The notes below the pieces were generated by a model. The model was given only the letters and a program-made list of their open reading frames with translations. It made no database searches and was not told where the DNA came from. The position numbers and the translations under genes were made by a program. 64,000 bases of DNA. It comes from JAJFJD01 sp965228695 (lineage in GTDB: Bacteria > Pseudomonadota > Alphaproteobacteria > UBA8366). Shown piece by piece: positions 1 through 8,820 of the stretch. How positions within the stretch are numbered: position 1 is the first letter of the stretch; every line of letters starts with the position of its first letter. The stretch lies in the NCBI GenBank assembly GCA_965228695.1, contig CBDDIB010000002.1, positions 806,001 to 870,000 on the forward strand. The letters run 5' to 3'.

Positions 1-223
1 GCAGGTCGTAGGGGGCGACCACCTCGGCGATCAGCGTCGAGAAATACAGCAGCAGCAGGAAGGCGCCGGAAATCACCGCGAGCCGGTGGCGGCGCAGCTT
101 CCACCACATCAGCGTCCATTGCGAGGCGAGGAAGACCCGTTCCTGCGCCGGTGTCAGCGCCTCGGCCATGCCCGGTTCGTAGGGCGCGGGATTGACGTAA
201 TGCGGCAGGCGGTCGTCGCTCAT
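1..223 (-). CDS. Peptide ABC transporter permease, DppC/OppC-like (partial, N-terminus only)
   Basis: Only the first 74 or so codons are inside the window; the gene runs off the left edge. The translation starts MSDDRLPHYVNPAPYEPG, continues with a cytoplasmic stretch ending in WWKLRRHRLAV and then a first hydrophobic helix (ISGAFLLLLYFSTLIAEVVAPY). A long cytoplasmic N-terminus followed by a basic KLRRHR motif, a helix and 'APYD' is the usual beginning of DppC/OppC inner-membrane permeases. The ATG overlaps the stop of the upstream permease (ATGA), so the two are translationally coupled. It should form the heterodimeric channel with the DppB-like protein. The family call is good, the substrate unknown. 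Confidence 0.82.
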   Translation of the reverse strand, partial: MSDDRLPHYVNPAPYEPGMAEALTPAQERVFLASQWTLMWWKLRRHRLAVISGAFLLLLYFSTLIAEVVAPYDL

Positions 224-1218
224 GACGCCTCCGTCCCGCCGAACCGGATGCGCGGGTCGAGCGCGGCCAGCGCCAGGTCGGACAGAAGGGTGCCGATCAC
301 GGTCAATGTCGCCAGGAACATCAGGAAACTACCCGCCAGATACATGTCCTGGCTTTGCAGCGCCCGCAGCAGCATCGGTCCGGTCGTCGGCAGCGACAGC
401 ACGACCGACACGATGGCGGCGCCCGAAATGATCTGCGGCAGCAGGTTGCCGATGTCGGCGATGAACGGGTTGAGCGCCACCCGCAGCGGATACTTCATCA
501 ACGCGCGCAGCGGCGGCATGCCCTTGGCCCGCGCGGTAACGACATACTGCTTGTCGAGCTCGTCCAGCAGGTTGGCGCGCAGGCGGCGGATCATTCCGGC
601 GGTGCCCGAGGTGCCGATCACCAGCACCGGAATCCACAGATGCTCCAGCACCGACATCGCCTTGGCCCAGGACCAGGGTTGGTCCAAATAGGCCGGGTCC
701 ATCAGCCCGCCGATCGACGTGCCGAACCAGACATGCGCGAAATACTGCAGCACGAGCGCCAGCAGAAAGTTCGGCGTCGCCAACCCGATGAAACCGATGA
801 AGGTGAGGCCGTAATCGCCGACGCTATACTGGCGCACCGCGGTGTACACGCCGATCGGGAAGGCCAGCGCCCAGGTGAACAGGATCGTCGCGAAGGACAC
901 GATGAAGGTCAGCAGCAGCCGGTCGCCGACGACATCGCGCACCGGCAGATCGTATTCGAAGGAGTAGCCGAAATCGCCGCGCAGCATGCCGGTCAGCCAA
1001 AGCAGATATTGCTGGTACATCGGCCGGTCGAAACCGTATTGCGCCTTGAGGAAGGCGATCTTGTCCGGGTCGACCGTCTCGCCCCGCGTCTCCAGCTCGT
1101 TCATGTAGCTGGTGAAATAGTCGCCCGGCGGCAGTTGGATGATGGCGAACACGATCAGGCTGATCGCCAACAGGGTTGGGACCATCATGAGAACGCGTCG
1201 GCCGATATATCCGAGCAT
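220..1218 (-). CDS. Peptide ABC transporter permease, DppB/OppB-like
   Basis: A 332-residue inner-membrane permease of the dipeptide/oligopeptide family. It opens with MLGYIGRRVLMMVPTLLAIS, the characteristic DppB start (short basic N-terminus, first helix). A long periplasmic loop follows that includes YGFDRPMYQQYLLWL and GDFGYSF, both hallmarks of the family. The cytoplasmic coupling (EAA-like) loop is VTARAKGMPPLRALMKYPLR near residue 225-245. It lies third in a minus-strand operon after the ATPase and the binding protein and overlaps the next permease by ATGA. A GAGGCG-like ribosome site precedes the ATG. Probably imports oligopeptides or a related nickel/microcin-like ligand; the ligand cannot be read from sequence. 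Confidence 0.9.
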   Translation of the reverse strand: MLGYIGRRVLMMVPTLLAISLIVFAIIQLPPGDYFTSYMNELETRGETVDPDKIAFLKAQYGFDRPMYQQYLLWLTGMLRGDFGYSFEYDLPVRDVVGDRLLLTFIVSFATILFTWALAFPIGVYTAVRQYSVGDYGLTFIGFIGLATPNFLLALVLQYFAHVWFGTSIGGLMDPAYLDQPWSWAKAMSVLEHLWIPVLVIGTSGTAGMIRRLRANLLDELDKQYVVTARAKGMPPLRALMKYPLRVALNPFIADIGNLLPQIISGAAIVSVVLSLPTTGPMLLRALQSQDMYLAGSFLMFLATLTVIGTLLSDLALAALDPRIRFGGTEAS

Positions 1219-1292
1219 CGCCTGCGCCTCGTGCGGTTAGCCGGTCGCGTCCGGGGCCGGGTGCGCGGTCGTTTGAACGTTTCTTGCGGCGG

Positions 1293-3230
1293 TCATTTGC
1301 GCCGGTCCTCCGTCACCTGTTCCGGCGGTTCGAACCAAAATGTGTCCGGCTCGTAGATGCCGAAATGCGCGCCCGGGTTCCAGGTGTAGAGCCCGTGTTC
1401 CGGTACGTTGTGCAAACGCTTGCTAACGACGACCGGCTGCAGCGTGCCGGCGATCAGCCCGATGGTGAAGACCTGGTCGGTATAGATCGACAGCATCTCG
1501 CGCCAAGCCGTTTCCTGACCGAGGCGTGTCGCCGCATTGCGCCACGCGCCGAGCAGGTCGAGCAGTTTCCGGGCGATGGGCATATCGGGCGCCGTACCGG
1601 CCTGTCCCGCGGTTTCGATATACTGGCCCCATTGCGGCCACTGATATTGGCGCTGCCGGGTCGGGGCAAGCTCGCGCGGACTCGTTTCCGGCGTCGCCAG
1701 CCCGTTCTCCAACCCGGAGGACAGCGCCATCACGGTCTGACCCGCGTAGATGCGGTTGCGCAGCACGTCGCGGTGCGAGGGCTTGATATGCAGCTTGATG
1801 CCGGCGCGCAGCCAGCTGTCATGCACCAATTGCAGGACATCCGATTCCTCGGTGCTTTCGCCGGCGGTTTCCACGACGATCTCGATCGGCCGTCCGTCGG
1901 GCATCAGGCGGATGCCGCGGTCGTTGCGGTCGGACAGCCCGATCCGGTCGAGCAGGGCGTTGGCGCGGACCAGGTCGAAATCCGCCCAGGCTTTCTGATA
2001 CGCGGAATCGAACAGCGGGCTGCTCGGCAGCACCGTGTTCTGGCCCTCGATGGCCTGGCCGAAATACATCACGCGGTTGATCTCGCGGCGATGGACCGCG
2101 AGCGACAGCGCCCGGCGGAACCGCACGTCGCGCAGCAGGGCCCGCCATCCGTCGTCCTGAACGTTCAGATTCGGGTAGAGCGCCATGTGTGCGCCCTTGC
2201 CGATGCGCCATAGGTTCACGTCGAAGCCGAGCCGCTTGCCGTTCTTGCGCAGAAAGGTGAAGTTGTCGAAGCGCAAGTAGCGCGCCTGCAGGTCCGAGCC
2301 GCCGGTCCCGGTCTTGGCGGGCACGATCTTCTTGTCCACCACGTCCATGACCACCCGGTCGATATAGGGCAGCTGCAGGCCGTTCGGGTCGACCCGGTGG
2401 AAATACGGATTGCGGACGAAGACGAATCGGTCCGCCGGCGGCTTGGTCGTGTTGATCCAAGGCTGCAGCGTCGGCAGCGCCGGATTGTCGTTCTTATATA
2501 GATTGTCCATGCGGTTGTGCAGCGGCGCCCAGCTTCGGTAGCCGCGCTTCTTGGCCATTTTCCGCAAGCTGTCGATGTCGAAATAGGCCGCATGGAATTT
2601 ACTAAGATAATGCGCCGGGCGATAGATGAACGGCGGGCGCGCCTTGGCGAGCGCGGGCAGGAAGGCCGGATTCGGCTTGCGCCAGCGATACCGCACGGTA
2701 TGCGGATCGATGACCTCGAAGATCGGCAACTCGCCCTCGACGCGCAGCATGTCGGGCGGTCCGGTCGGCGTCAGCTGCGGGTTGTTGGCGACGTCTTCCC
2801 AATAGTAGCGGAAATCCTCGGCGGTGAACGGGGTGCCGTCCGACCAGCGATGGCCGGGCCGCAGGTGCAGCGTGAAGACCCGCCCGTCCTCGACGTCGAC
2901 CTTGCGCAGGATGTCGGGCACCAGTTCGAGGCGATGGTCGTAGCGCAACAGCCGGGCGTAGCCGTAGACCACCATCAGGCGGACATCCTTCGGCCGCGCC
3001 ATCAGAATGTTGAGCGTGCCGCCATGCCGGCCCGGCACCTGGTTCTGCCGCGCAAATGGCGCCACCGCGGGCACCTCGGGCAGGCGCTCGGCCAGCCGCG
3101 GCAGGGCGCCTTTCTCCACTTGCTCCGTCAGAACCGGCGAGTCCCGATAGACGGTGGCCGCCGCCGGGCCGATCAGCCCGGTCGTCGCGATCAGTGCGGT
3201 CAAGACCATGAGACGGGCCAGCCGGGTCAT
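1293..3230 (-). CDS. Extracellular solute-binding protein, family 5 (peptide ABC importer)
   Basis: A 645-residue periplasmic binding protein. The start at 3230 gives a clean signal peptide (MTRLARLMVLTALIATTGLI, Ala-X-Ala-like end at PAAA); an in-frame extension upstream has no signal and lies inside the ATPase gene. The mature part has the SBP_bac_5 pattern: GGTLNILMARPKDVRLM, then the W-S-D-G-T-P-F-T-A-E-D-F core around residue 195, and later DVRFRRALSLAVHRREINRVMYFG. This long form (about 640 residues) resembles the YejA-like/agropine-type branch rather than the 530-residue DppA. The start codon overlaps the ATPase stop (ATGA), giving coupling. Position between ATPase and permeases is unusual, as the binding protein is more often first. 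Confidence 0.9.
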   Translation of the reverse strand: MTRLARLMVLTALIATTGLIGPAAATVYRDSPVLTEQVEKGALPRLAERLPEVPAVAPFARQNQVPGRHGGTLNILMARPKDVRLMVVYGYARLLRYDHRLELVPDILRKVDVEDGRVFTLHLRPGHRWSDGTPFTAEDFRYYWEDVANNPQLTPTGPPDMLRVEGELPIFEVIDPHTVRYRWRKPNPAFLPALAKARPPFIYRPAHYLSKFHAAYFDIDSLRKMAKKRGYRSWAPLHNRMDNLYKNDNPALPTLQPWINTTKPPADRFVFVRNPYFHRVDPNGLQLPYIDRVVMDVVDKKIVPAKTGTGGSDLQARYLRFDNFTFLRKNGKRLGFDVNLWRIGKGAHMALYPNLNVQDDGWRALLRDVRFRRALSLAVHRREINRVMYFGQAIEGQNTVLPSSPLFDSAYQKAWADFDLVRANALLDRIGLSDRNDRGIRLMPDGRPIEIVVETAGESTEESDVLQLVHDSWLRAGIKLHIKPSHRDVLRNRIYAGQTVMALSSGLENGLATPETSPRELAPTRQRQYQWPQWGQYIETAGQAGTAPDMPIARKLLDLLGAWRNAATRLGQETAWREMLSIYTDQVFTIGLIAGTLQPVVVSKRLHNVPEHGLYTWNPGAHFGIYEPDTFWFEPPEQVTEDRRK

Positions 3231-5122
3231 AGGCCGGTCTCCTCGAGGGCCACGTCCACGTTGGCGCGGATGAAATGGCCGTTGCCCAGGTCGAGCATGT
3301 CCTGCGCCCGCCCGGTCTCGGCGCGGTAGGCATCGGGCCAGGCGGTGGGGTCGGCTTGCCGTCCGGCGGACAGCGCGTCGAAGTCGAGGCGATTCTCCAA
3401 ATTCGTGTCGGGCACGGCGGCCAACAGGCTTTGCGTATACGGGTGCATCGGGCGGCGGAACAGGTCGGCGCGCGGCGCGATTTCGACGATCCGCCCCCGG
3501 CACATGACCGCGATGCGGTCGGCGATATAGTCGACCACCGCCAGATTGTGCGACACGAAAAGATAGGTCAGCCCCAGGTCGGCCTGCAGGTAGCGCAGCA
3601 AATTCAGGATTTGCGCCTGGATACCCACGTCGAGCGCCGAGACCGGCTCGTCGCAGATCAGCAGCGCGGGCTTCAGGGCAAGCGCGCGGGCGATGCCGAT
3701 GCGCTGGCGCTGGCCGCCGGAGAAACTGTGCGGGTAGCGGTTGAGGAACCGCTCGTCGAGCCCGACCAGCCGCATGCAGTCGCGCGCCGCGGCGACCCGC
3801 TCGGCGCGGCTGCCGATGCCATGGATCGCCAGCGGTTCGGCGATGATGTCGAGCACGGTCATGCGCGGATCGAGCGAGCCGTACGGGTCCTGAAAGATGT
3901 ACTGTACCTGTCGCCGGTAGGCGGCGAGGCTTGCGCCCTCGAGGGCCTGAACGTCGGTTTCCGTCCCGTCGTTACAGAAGATGATGCTGCCGGCGTCGGG
4001 TCGGATCGCACGCATGATGAGTTTCGCGAGCGTCGACTTGCCCGATCCGCTTTCCCCGACCAGGCCCAGGGTTTCGCCGCGCCGCACCGACAAGGAAACC
4101 GCATCGACCGCGCTGACCCGAGGGTCGTTTCGGCCCGGCGCGAAGCCGTTCTTGCGCGCGCCGAAGGATTTGCTGAGGCCGACGATCTTGAGAATCGGTC
4201 CGGCGTTGCCGCTATCTTTCCGAATCGGCGTGCGGTGTTGCGGGCCGCCGTCGCCGGCGATCGTGGCGGCGGTATCATGGATCGGATTCAGCCGGGCGCC
4301 GCGATCCAGCCCGATCCGCGGCACCGCGTCGAACAAGGCCTTGAGGTAGGGATGCTGCGCGTTGCCGAAGATGTCGTCGCGCATGCCGGCCTCGACGACT
4401 TCGCCGTCAAACATCACGACGATTTCTTCGGCCATATTCGCAACCACGCCCAGGTCGTGGGTGATGATCAGCACGGCCATGCCGAATTCCTGCTGAAGGT
4501 CGCGGATCAGCTTGAGGATCTGCGCCTGAATCGTGACATCCAGGGCCGTGGTCGGTTCGTCGGCGATCAGCAAAGCCGGCCGGCAGATCAGCGCCATCGC
4601 GATCATCGCGCGCTGCCGCAGCCCGCCCGACAGCTCGAACGGATAAGCGTGATAGGCCTGTGCCGGGTCGCGGAAACCGACCCGGGCCAGGAGGTCTTGC
4701 GTCCGGACGCGGCATTCTTCGCCGGGGCAGTGGGCATGGAATTTCAGCGCCTCGCCGATTTGATCGCCGATCGTGTGCAGCGGCGACAGCGAGGTCATCG
4801 GTTCTTGAAAGATCATCGACATCCGCGCCCCCCGCAAGGCGCGCATGTCCGGGCCGTTCGGGCGCAGCGCCGCGAGATCGACGGCGGGTCCGGCGGCGTC
4901 CGGGTCGTTGAAGAGAATCGTCCCGTCTTCGATCCGGGCCTGACGTGGCAGAAGACCCATGATCGCATGGGCGGTCATCGATTTTCCCGAGCCGGATTCG
5001 CCGACCAACGCCACCGTCGAACCGGGGCGGATTCTGAAATTAACGCATTTGACTGCCGGAATGTCGCATTCCGGCAAGGCGATGGAGACGCGCAGATTTC
5101 GAACCTGCAGCAAATCGTCCAT
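3227..5122 (-). CDS. Peptide ABC transporter fused double ATP-binding protein (DppD-DppF/YejF type)
   Basis: A 631-residue protein with two complete nucleotide-binding domains in tandem. The first has Walker A GESGSGKS and signature FELSGGLRQRAMIA with Walker B LLIADEPTTALD. The second has Walker A GESGSGKS, signature HSFSGGQRQRIGIARAL and Walker B LLICDEPVSALD. The order (DppD-like then DppF-like, with the C-terminal peptide-transporter motif HPYTQSLLAAVP) is that of YejF/GsiA. The ATG at 5122 shares a base with the stop of the preceding small membrane protein (TGATG) and is preferred to a GTG two codons earlier. It energises import through the two downstream permeases. Confidence 0.92.
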   Translation of the reverse strand: MDDLLQVRNLRVSIALPECDIPAVKCVNFRIRPGSTVALVGESGSGKSMTAHAIMGLLPRQARIEDGTILFNDPDAAGPAVDLAALRPNGPDMRALRGARMSMIFQEPMTSLSPLHTIGDQIGEALKFHAHCPGEECRVRTQDLLARVGFRDPAQAYHAYPFELSGGLRQRAMIAMALICRPALLIADEPTTALDVTIQAQILKLIRDLQQEFGMAVLIITHDLGVVANMAEEIVVMFDGEVVEAGMRDDIFGNAQHPYLKALFDAVPRIGLDRGARLNPIHDTAATIAGDGGPQHRTPIRKDSGNAGPILKIVGLSKSFGARKNGFAPGRNDPRVSAVDAVSLSVRRGETLGLVGESGSGKSTLAKLIMRAIRPDAGSIIFCNDGTETDVQALEGASLAAYRRQVQYIFQDPYGSLDPRMTVLDIIAEPLAIHGIGSRAERVAAARDCMRLVGLDERFLNRYPHSFSGGQRQRIGIARALALKPALLICDEPVSALDVGIQAQILNLLRYLQADLGLTYLFVSHNLAVVDYIADRIAVMCRGRIVEIAPRADLFRRPMHPYTQSLLAAVPDTNLENRLDFDALSAGRQADPTAWPDAYRAETGRAQDMLDLGNGHFIRANVDVALEETGL

Positions 5123-5676
5123 CAACACACCCCGCCGGTGTGGTTCCGCCCGTCATCCCGGTTGCCGTCGGGTCCGTCGGACCCATCGGACCGGCCGTAA
5201 TAGACGTTGAGGTTTTCCCGGGTCGTTTCGTCTAGCTCGAGCCGCCGCCGTTCGATCACCTCGGCGACCGCATCCAGGATCTTGTCGAAGTCGCTGATTT
5301 CCGAATCGATCCGGAGCTTTCCCGCCGGGCCGGCGAGCTTCAGCTCCATCCAGCCGCTGTCGAGGCTTCGCCGGGCCTTGTCGCGCGTCGTCGAGTAATA
5401 GCGCAACCGGATATCGGAGAGCTCGTCCCAGCTGAAGAACTTCTTGCGCGGTCCGTGGTTCATGATCCCGTCTTCGCGGATTTCCAGGGCGCTCATGTGT
5501 TGGTTGACCGTGCGCAACCCATAGAAGAAGAACAGTGCCGCGACGGTGCCGAGCAACAGGGTCAGGAAAACGCCCGGACCGCCCAGCACGAGCGGAAGGC
5601 CGACGATGATCAACCCGGCGGCGGCCCGGCAATAGTCCCACATCAGGCTGCGGGCAGGATAACGGTGGTAAATCAT
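5122..5676 (-). CDS. Small inner-membrane protein, PH-like C-terminal part, unknown function
   Basis: A 184-residue protein with two closely spaced hydrophobic helices near the N-terminus (about residues 17-32 and 37-55), then a soluble part beginning with the ALEIREDGIMNHGPRKKFFSWDEL segment. The latter pattern (strand, 'ISWDEI', then strands) resembles bacterial PH-like/YcxB-type or DUF304-like membrane proteins, but I do not recognise a named family. The C-terminus is acidic and low complexity (GRSDGSDGPDGNRDDG). Its stop overlaps the start of the ABC ATPase gene, so it is probably the first gene of the importer operon. A role in that transporter is inference from position only. Confidence 0.7.
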   Translation of the reverse strand: MIYHRYPARSLMWDYCRAAAGLIIVGLPLVLGGPGVFLTLLLGTVAALFFFYGLRTVNQHMSALEIREDGIMNHGPRKKFFSWDELSDIRLRYYSTTRDKARRSLDSGWMELKLAGPAGKLRIDSEISDFDKILDAVAEVIERRRLELDETTRENLNVYYGRSDGSDGPDGNRDDGRNHTGGVC

Positions 5677-5960
5677 GATTCGAAAGCCCGCTTTATGGGC
5701 GGTTCCATGATGTGAGTCGCGGCGGATTCGTGTCGTTTGGCCCGAAAACCGCCAGTTTGCCGGCCTGCCGCGGCGGAATTGCGGCTTTTTCTGCGTCGAT
5801 TGTTGCGGTCTTCGGTTAACAAAATGCTAGGGATTACCGTAGCCGGCCCAGCGCACCAAGCAATGCCCGTCCGGGGCGGATCGGTCGCGGTGTTGGTCAT
5901 GGCTGCGGACTATATGGCGGGTGGACGCATTCGCAAAGCGGCATCTTGATCCTCATGGCC

Positions 5961-7100
5961 CTATGCGGCGGCGGCCGCGATCAATTCTGCGCTACGGTCT
6001 GCGCCGTCCAGGTCCAGTCCCGCCGACCGGGCGCGCGGGCCGGCCGCGGCATGGTCGATCGCGGCGGCCAGCGTCTCGGGGCTCGGGCGCTCTTCCTCGA
6101 CCAAGGTTATCCCGCCCCGCGCGGCGAGCAGGCGGGCCCGTTGAAGCTGTTCCGATTGGCCGTGTTCGCTGAACGGCACGACGACGCTGCGCGCGCCGGC
6201 GGTCAGGATGTCCATGACGGTGTTGTAGCCGCCCTGGCTCACCGATACGGCGGCACGGGCCAGCAAGGCCTGAAAATCATTCCGCACCGGCTCGACGGTG
6301 ACGCCGGCGCCGGCGCGGAGGGCCGTCGCATCCTGGCGCGGCATGTTCGGGCCGATCAGGAAGCGCCACGGCGCGTCGGCCAGACCGCTCAACGGCCGCG
6401 CCGCCAGCGCGGCGCGCATCATCGGCCCGCCGGTGCCGCCGCCGCCGGCGGATACGATGACTTCGCCCGCGCCCGGCCCGTTCCCCGATCCGTCGCCGGG
6501 CGGGGCCATGGGGTCGGTGACATAGCCGGTGTACCGGACCTTCTCGGCGATGCGGGGTGTGGGCGCGAATGTCTCGTCGAGCCGCACGAAATCCGGATCG
6601 CCGTGGACCAGGATCGCGTCGAAATAGGCTTCGACGACGTCGACGATCGCTTGCAGCCGGGACGGTTTCGTCTTGGGCACCAGAACGTCGCGCAGCGAAC
6701 ACAGGATGCGGGCGGCGCCCCGTGCTTCCTGCAGCAACGGCAGCAGCTCGAACCGGAAGGGCCAACGGCCGAAGGGAAAGGTCTCGATCAGCACCAGATC
6801 CGGCTCCGTCTCGCGGTAGGCGGCAAGCAGAGCGTCGCGGCGCCGGTCGCGCCAAGCGTCGTCGATCGGCATGTTCCCCTCGCCGAGCAGCCGGGTGAAG
6901 CTGGCGTCGGCGCTGCGCACCGGCGGCAGGCGGCGGACGGCGGCGCCGGCCAGGTCGTCGTCCAGCGCATCGAATCCGCCGGCGACATACACGACATCCA
7001 GCCCCCGCCGCCGCATCGCGCGGGTCAGCGCGGCGGCGCGCACGGTGTGTCCGATTCCGAGCAAGTGCTGGACATAGAAGAAAACGCGCGGGCTGCTCAT
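5961..7100 (-). CDS. Glycosyltransferase, MurG/GT28-like C-terminal fold
   Basis: A 379-residue predicted GT-B glycosyltransferase. The N-terminal half begins RVFFYVQHLLGIGHTVRAAA, the glycine-rich acceptor loop seen in MurG and related COG4671-like enzymes. The C-terminal half has VIVSAGGGGTGGPMM and then VSQGGYNTVMDILTAGARSVVVPF, the nucleotide-sugar binding stretch with an E/Q-rich continuation (SEHGQSEQLQRARLL). It is the last gene of a minus-strand cluster; its ATG overlaps the stop of the histidine phosphatase (ATGA). It resembles the 10114-11337 protein in both glycine-rich motifs, suggesting an ancient duplication. Donor and acceptor are unknown. Confidence 0.85.
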   Translation of the reverse strand: MSSPRVFFYVQHLLGIGHTVRAAALTRAMRRRGLDVVYVAGGFDALDDDLAGAAVRRLPPVRSADASFTRLLGEGNMPIDDAWRDRRRDALLAAYRETEPDLVLIETFPFGRWPFRFELLPLLQEARGAARILCSLRDVLVPKTKPSRLQAIVDVVEAYFDAILVHGDPDFVRLDETFAPTPRIAEKVRYTGYVTDPMAPPGDGSGNGPGAGEVIVSAGGGGTGGPMMRAALAARPLSGLADAPWRFLIGPNMPRQDATALRAGAGVTVEPVRNDFQALLARAAVSVSQGGYNTVMDILTAGARSVVVPFSEHGQSEQLQRARLLAARGGITLVEEERPSPETLAAAIDHAAAGPRARSAGLDLDGADRSAELIAAAAA

Positions 7101-7693
7101 GCCGCACCGCCGGTCATCGGCAGGTCGAGCGCATGCACGCTGGGCATGCCGTCATCGGCGAGCCGGAAGACTTGCACCGTGCTGTCGGCGAGGCGTCGCG
7201 GCGGCTTGCTCATCATGTCCCAATCGATGGCGAGCGCATAGACCGCGCGGATAACGCCGCGATGACAAACCGCCACCGTCGGCGTGCCGGCCTCGGCGCG
7301 TTCGGCCAGGAAGGGACGCAGACGGGCCTGAACCTCGCGCGGGCTTTCGCCGCCGGGCGCGCGGAAATCGAGTCCCTTCGCCTCCCAGGCGGTCATTAGA
7401 TTGCCGAGTTCGGCGCGCAGGTCCGGCAGGGTCCGCCCTTCCCAAACGGCCCAATCCATTTCCACCAACCGGGCGTCGCCGGGTACCGGCCCGCCGGACA
7501 GGATTTGCGCGGTTTCCTGGGCGCGGGAAAGCGGGCTCGCCACCCACTCGAAATCCGCCAGCATGTCGGGAAGCCGCCACTGTTCGACCTTGGCGCGGCC
7601 CCGGGCGCTGAGCGGAATGTCGCTGCGGCCTTGGACGAGGCCGTTCTCGTTCCATTCGGTGGGGCCGTGGCGGATCAGGGCGAGCAATGTCAT
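7097..7693 (-). CDS. Histidine phosphatase family protein (phosphoglycerate-mutase-like)
   Basis: A 198-residue member of the branch-1 histidine phosphatase superfamily. The phospho-accepting motif is LIRHGPTEWN close to the N-terminus, followed by GRSDIPLSARGRAK; the second catalytic His is in VAVCHRGVIRAVYAL around residue 150. A GTG three codons upstream is possible, but the ATG at 7693 overlaps the upstream stop as ATGA and is preferred. It sits between glycosyltransferases, so it probably removes phosphate from a sugar or glycosyl-lipid intermediate rather than acting in glycolysis; that role is inferred from context. Confidence 0.88.
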   Translation of the reverse strand: MTLLALIRHGPTEWNENGLVQGRSDIPLSARGRAKVEQWRLPDMLADFEWVASPLSRAQETAQILSGGPVPGDARLVEMDWAVWEGRTLPDLRAELGNLMTAWEAKGLDFRAPGGESPREVQARLRPFLAERAEAGTPTVAVCHRGVIRAVYALAIDWDMMSKPPRRLADSTVQVFRLADDGMPSVHALDLPMTGGAA

Positions 7694-8820
7694 GGGCTGC
7701 ACCCCCGGCGGTGTCCGGCATGCGCGTCTCGCACGATCGTATCGAGCCGCTGCGACGCGCGGTCCAGTCCAAGCCGGTCGGCCCGACCGCGCGCCCGATC
7801 GGTCATCGCGGCCAACGCCGGCGGGTCCGAGAGCAACCTATCGATGGCCGCCGCAAAGGCGGCTTCGTCGCCTTCCGGCGTCAACAGGCCGGTCCGTCCG
7901 TCCTCGACCACCTGTGCGATCCCCGGCCGGTAGCCGGCGACCACCGGCAGCCCGCAGGCCTGCGCCTCGACGAGCGCCATGGCGTAGCCTTCCTTTAGCG
8001 CCGGCCACACCGCGAGGTCGGCGGCGTGATACAGGTCGGCGATCGCGCTATCCGCGACGTGGCCGAGGAACACCACCCGGCCGGCGGCGTGCATCAGGGG
8101 TTCGATCTCGTCCCGTGCGGGACCGTCCCCGGCGATCAAAAGCGTCCAGTTCTTCGACCGCAGTTGCCCCAGTGCGCCGGCGAGCAGGCGGTAGGAGTCG
8201 CGTTTGACGTCGCGCCGCATCATCGCCACCGTCGCGAGCCACGGGATGTCCGGATCGAGATCCTGCGCCGCCGCCAGTGCCGCTCGCAGCGTCGGTTTGG
8301 ACGACCGCGCCGGCGGCGGATCGAGAAACGGCGGCAATGGGGTGATGCTGCCGTCGCGCTTGCGCAACCGGTCGACCGCGGGGATATCGATCGGATCGAA
8401 GGCGATCAACCGGTCCGCCTTGGCGATCGCGGTGGCGGACGCCTCATGTCCGAGCGCCCAGGGGCCGCCCGCCTGCGACGGGGATACGATCGGGTCGGCC
8501 ACGACATACGGAATCGACAAGCGGTCGGCGACGGCAGGGCCGATCCAGTCCGGCGCCTTGTGATAGACGTGATAGGTGAACCAAAGGTCCGGGCGGTGGC
8601 GCCGCGTCAGGTAGCGCTGCGTCACGCGGGCGGCGATGCGTCGGATGCGGGCCTGTCGTTGCGCATCGCCGGTACGGTCGTAGCTGCGCAAGGGCGAGGC
8701 CAGGGATACCTCGTGGCCGGCCCGCCGCAACGCCTGGATCAGCAGCCCCGCCATGCGGCGGTCGCCGGACGGCACCGGGTGCGTCGGCGGCTTCATCGGG
8801 GCGTAGAAGGCAATCCGCAT
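7690..8820 (-). CDS. Glycosyltransferase family 4 (group 1)
   Basis: A 376-residue GT-B enzyme. The start at 8820 gives MRIAFYAPMKPPTHPVPSGDR, typical of GT4 proteins (strand, then a loop with P-x-G-D-R), and overlaps the upstream stop as TGATG. The C-terminal domain contains WTLLIAGDGPARDEIEPL and then the donor-binding EX7E-like region ALKEGYAMALVEAQACGLPVVAGY. A much longer in-frame extension upstream is antisense-like read-through inside the neighbouring gene and is not used. Part of the coupled minus-strand glycosyltransferase operon; acts presumably at the cytoplasmic membrane face on a lipid-linked acceptor. Confidence 0.88.
   Translation of the reverse strand: MRIAFYAPMKPPTHPVPSGDRRMAGLLIQALRRAGHEVSLASPLRSYDRTGDAQRQARIRRIAARVTQRYLTRRHRPDLWFTYHVYHKAPDWIGPAVADRLSIPYVVADPIVSPSQAGGPWALGHEASATAIAKADRLIAFDPIDIPAVDRLRKRDGSITPLPPFLDPPPARSSKPTLRAALAAAQDLDPDIPWLATVAMMRRDVKRDSYRLLAGALGQLRSKNWTLLIAGDGPARDEIEPLMHAAGRVVFLGHVADSAIADLYHAADLAVWPALKEGYAMALVEAQACGLPVVAGYRPGIAQVVEDGRTGLLTPEGDEAAFAAAIDRLLSDPPALAAMTDRARGRADRLGLDRASQRLDTIVRDAHAGHRRGCSP

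Noticed and set aside
5673..5900. A 75-codon minus-strand frame upstream of the small membrane protein
   Set aside because: No ribosome site of note, polar low-complexity composition and no recognisable pattern; the stretch is better seen as the promoter region of the transporter operon.
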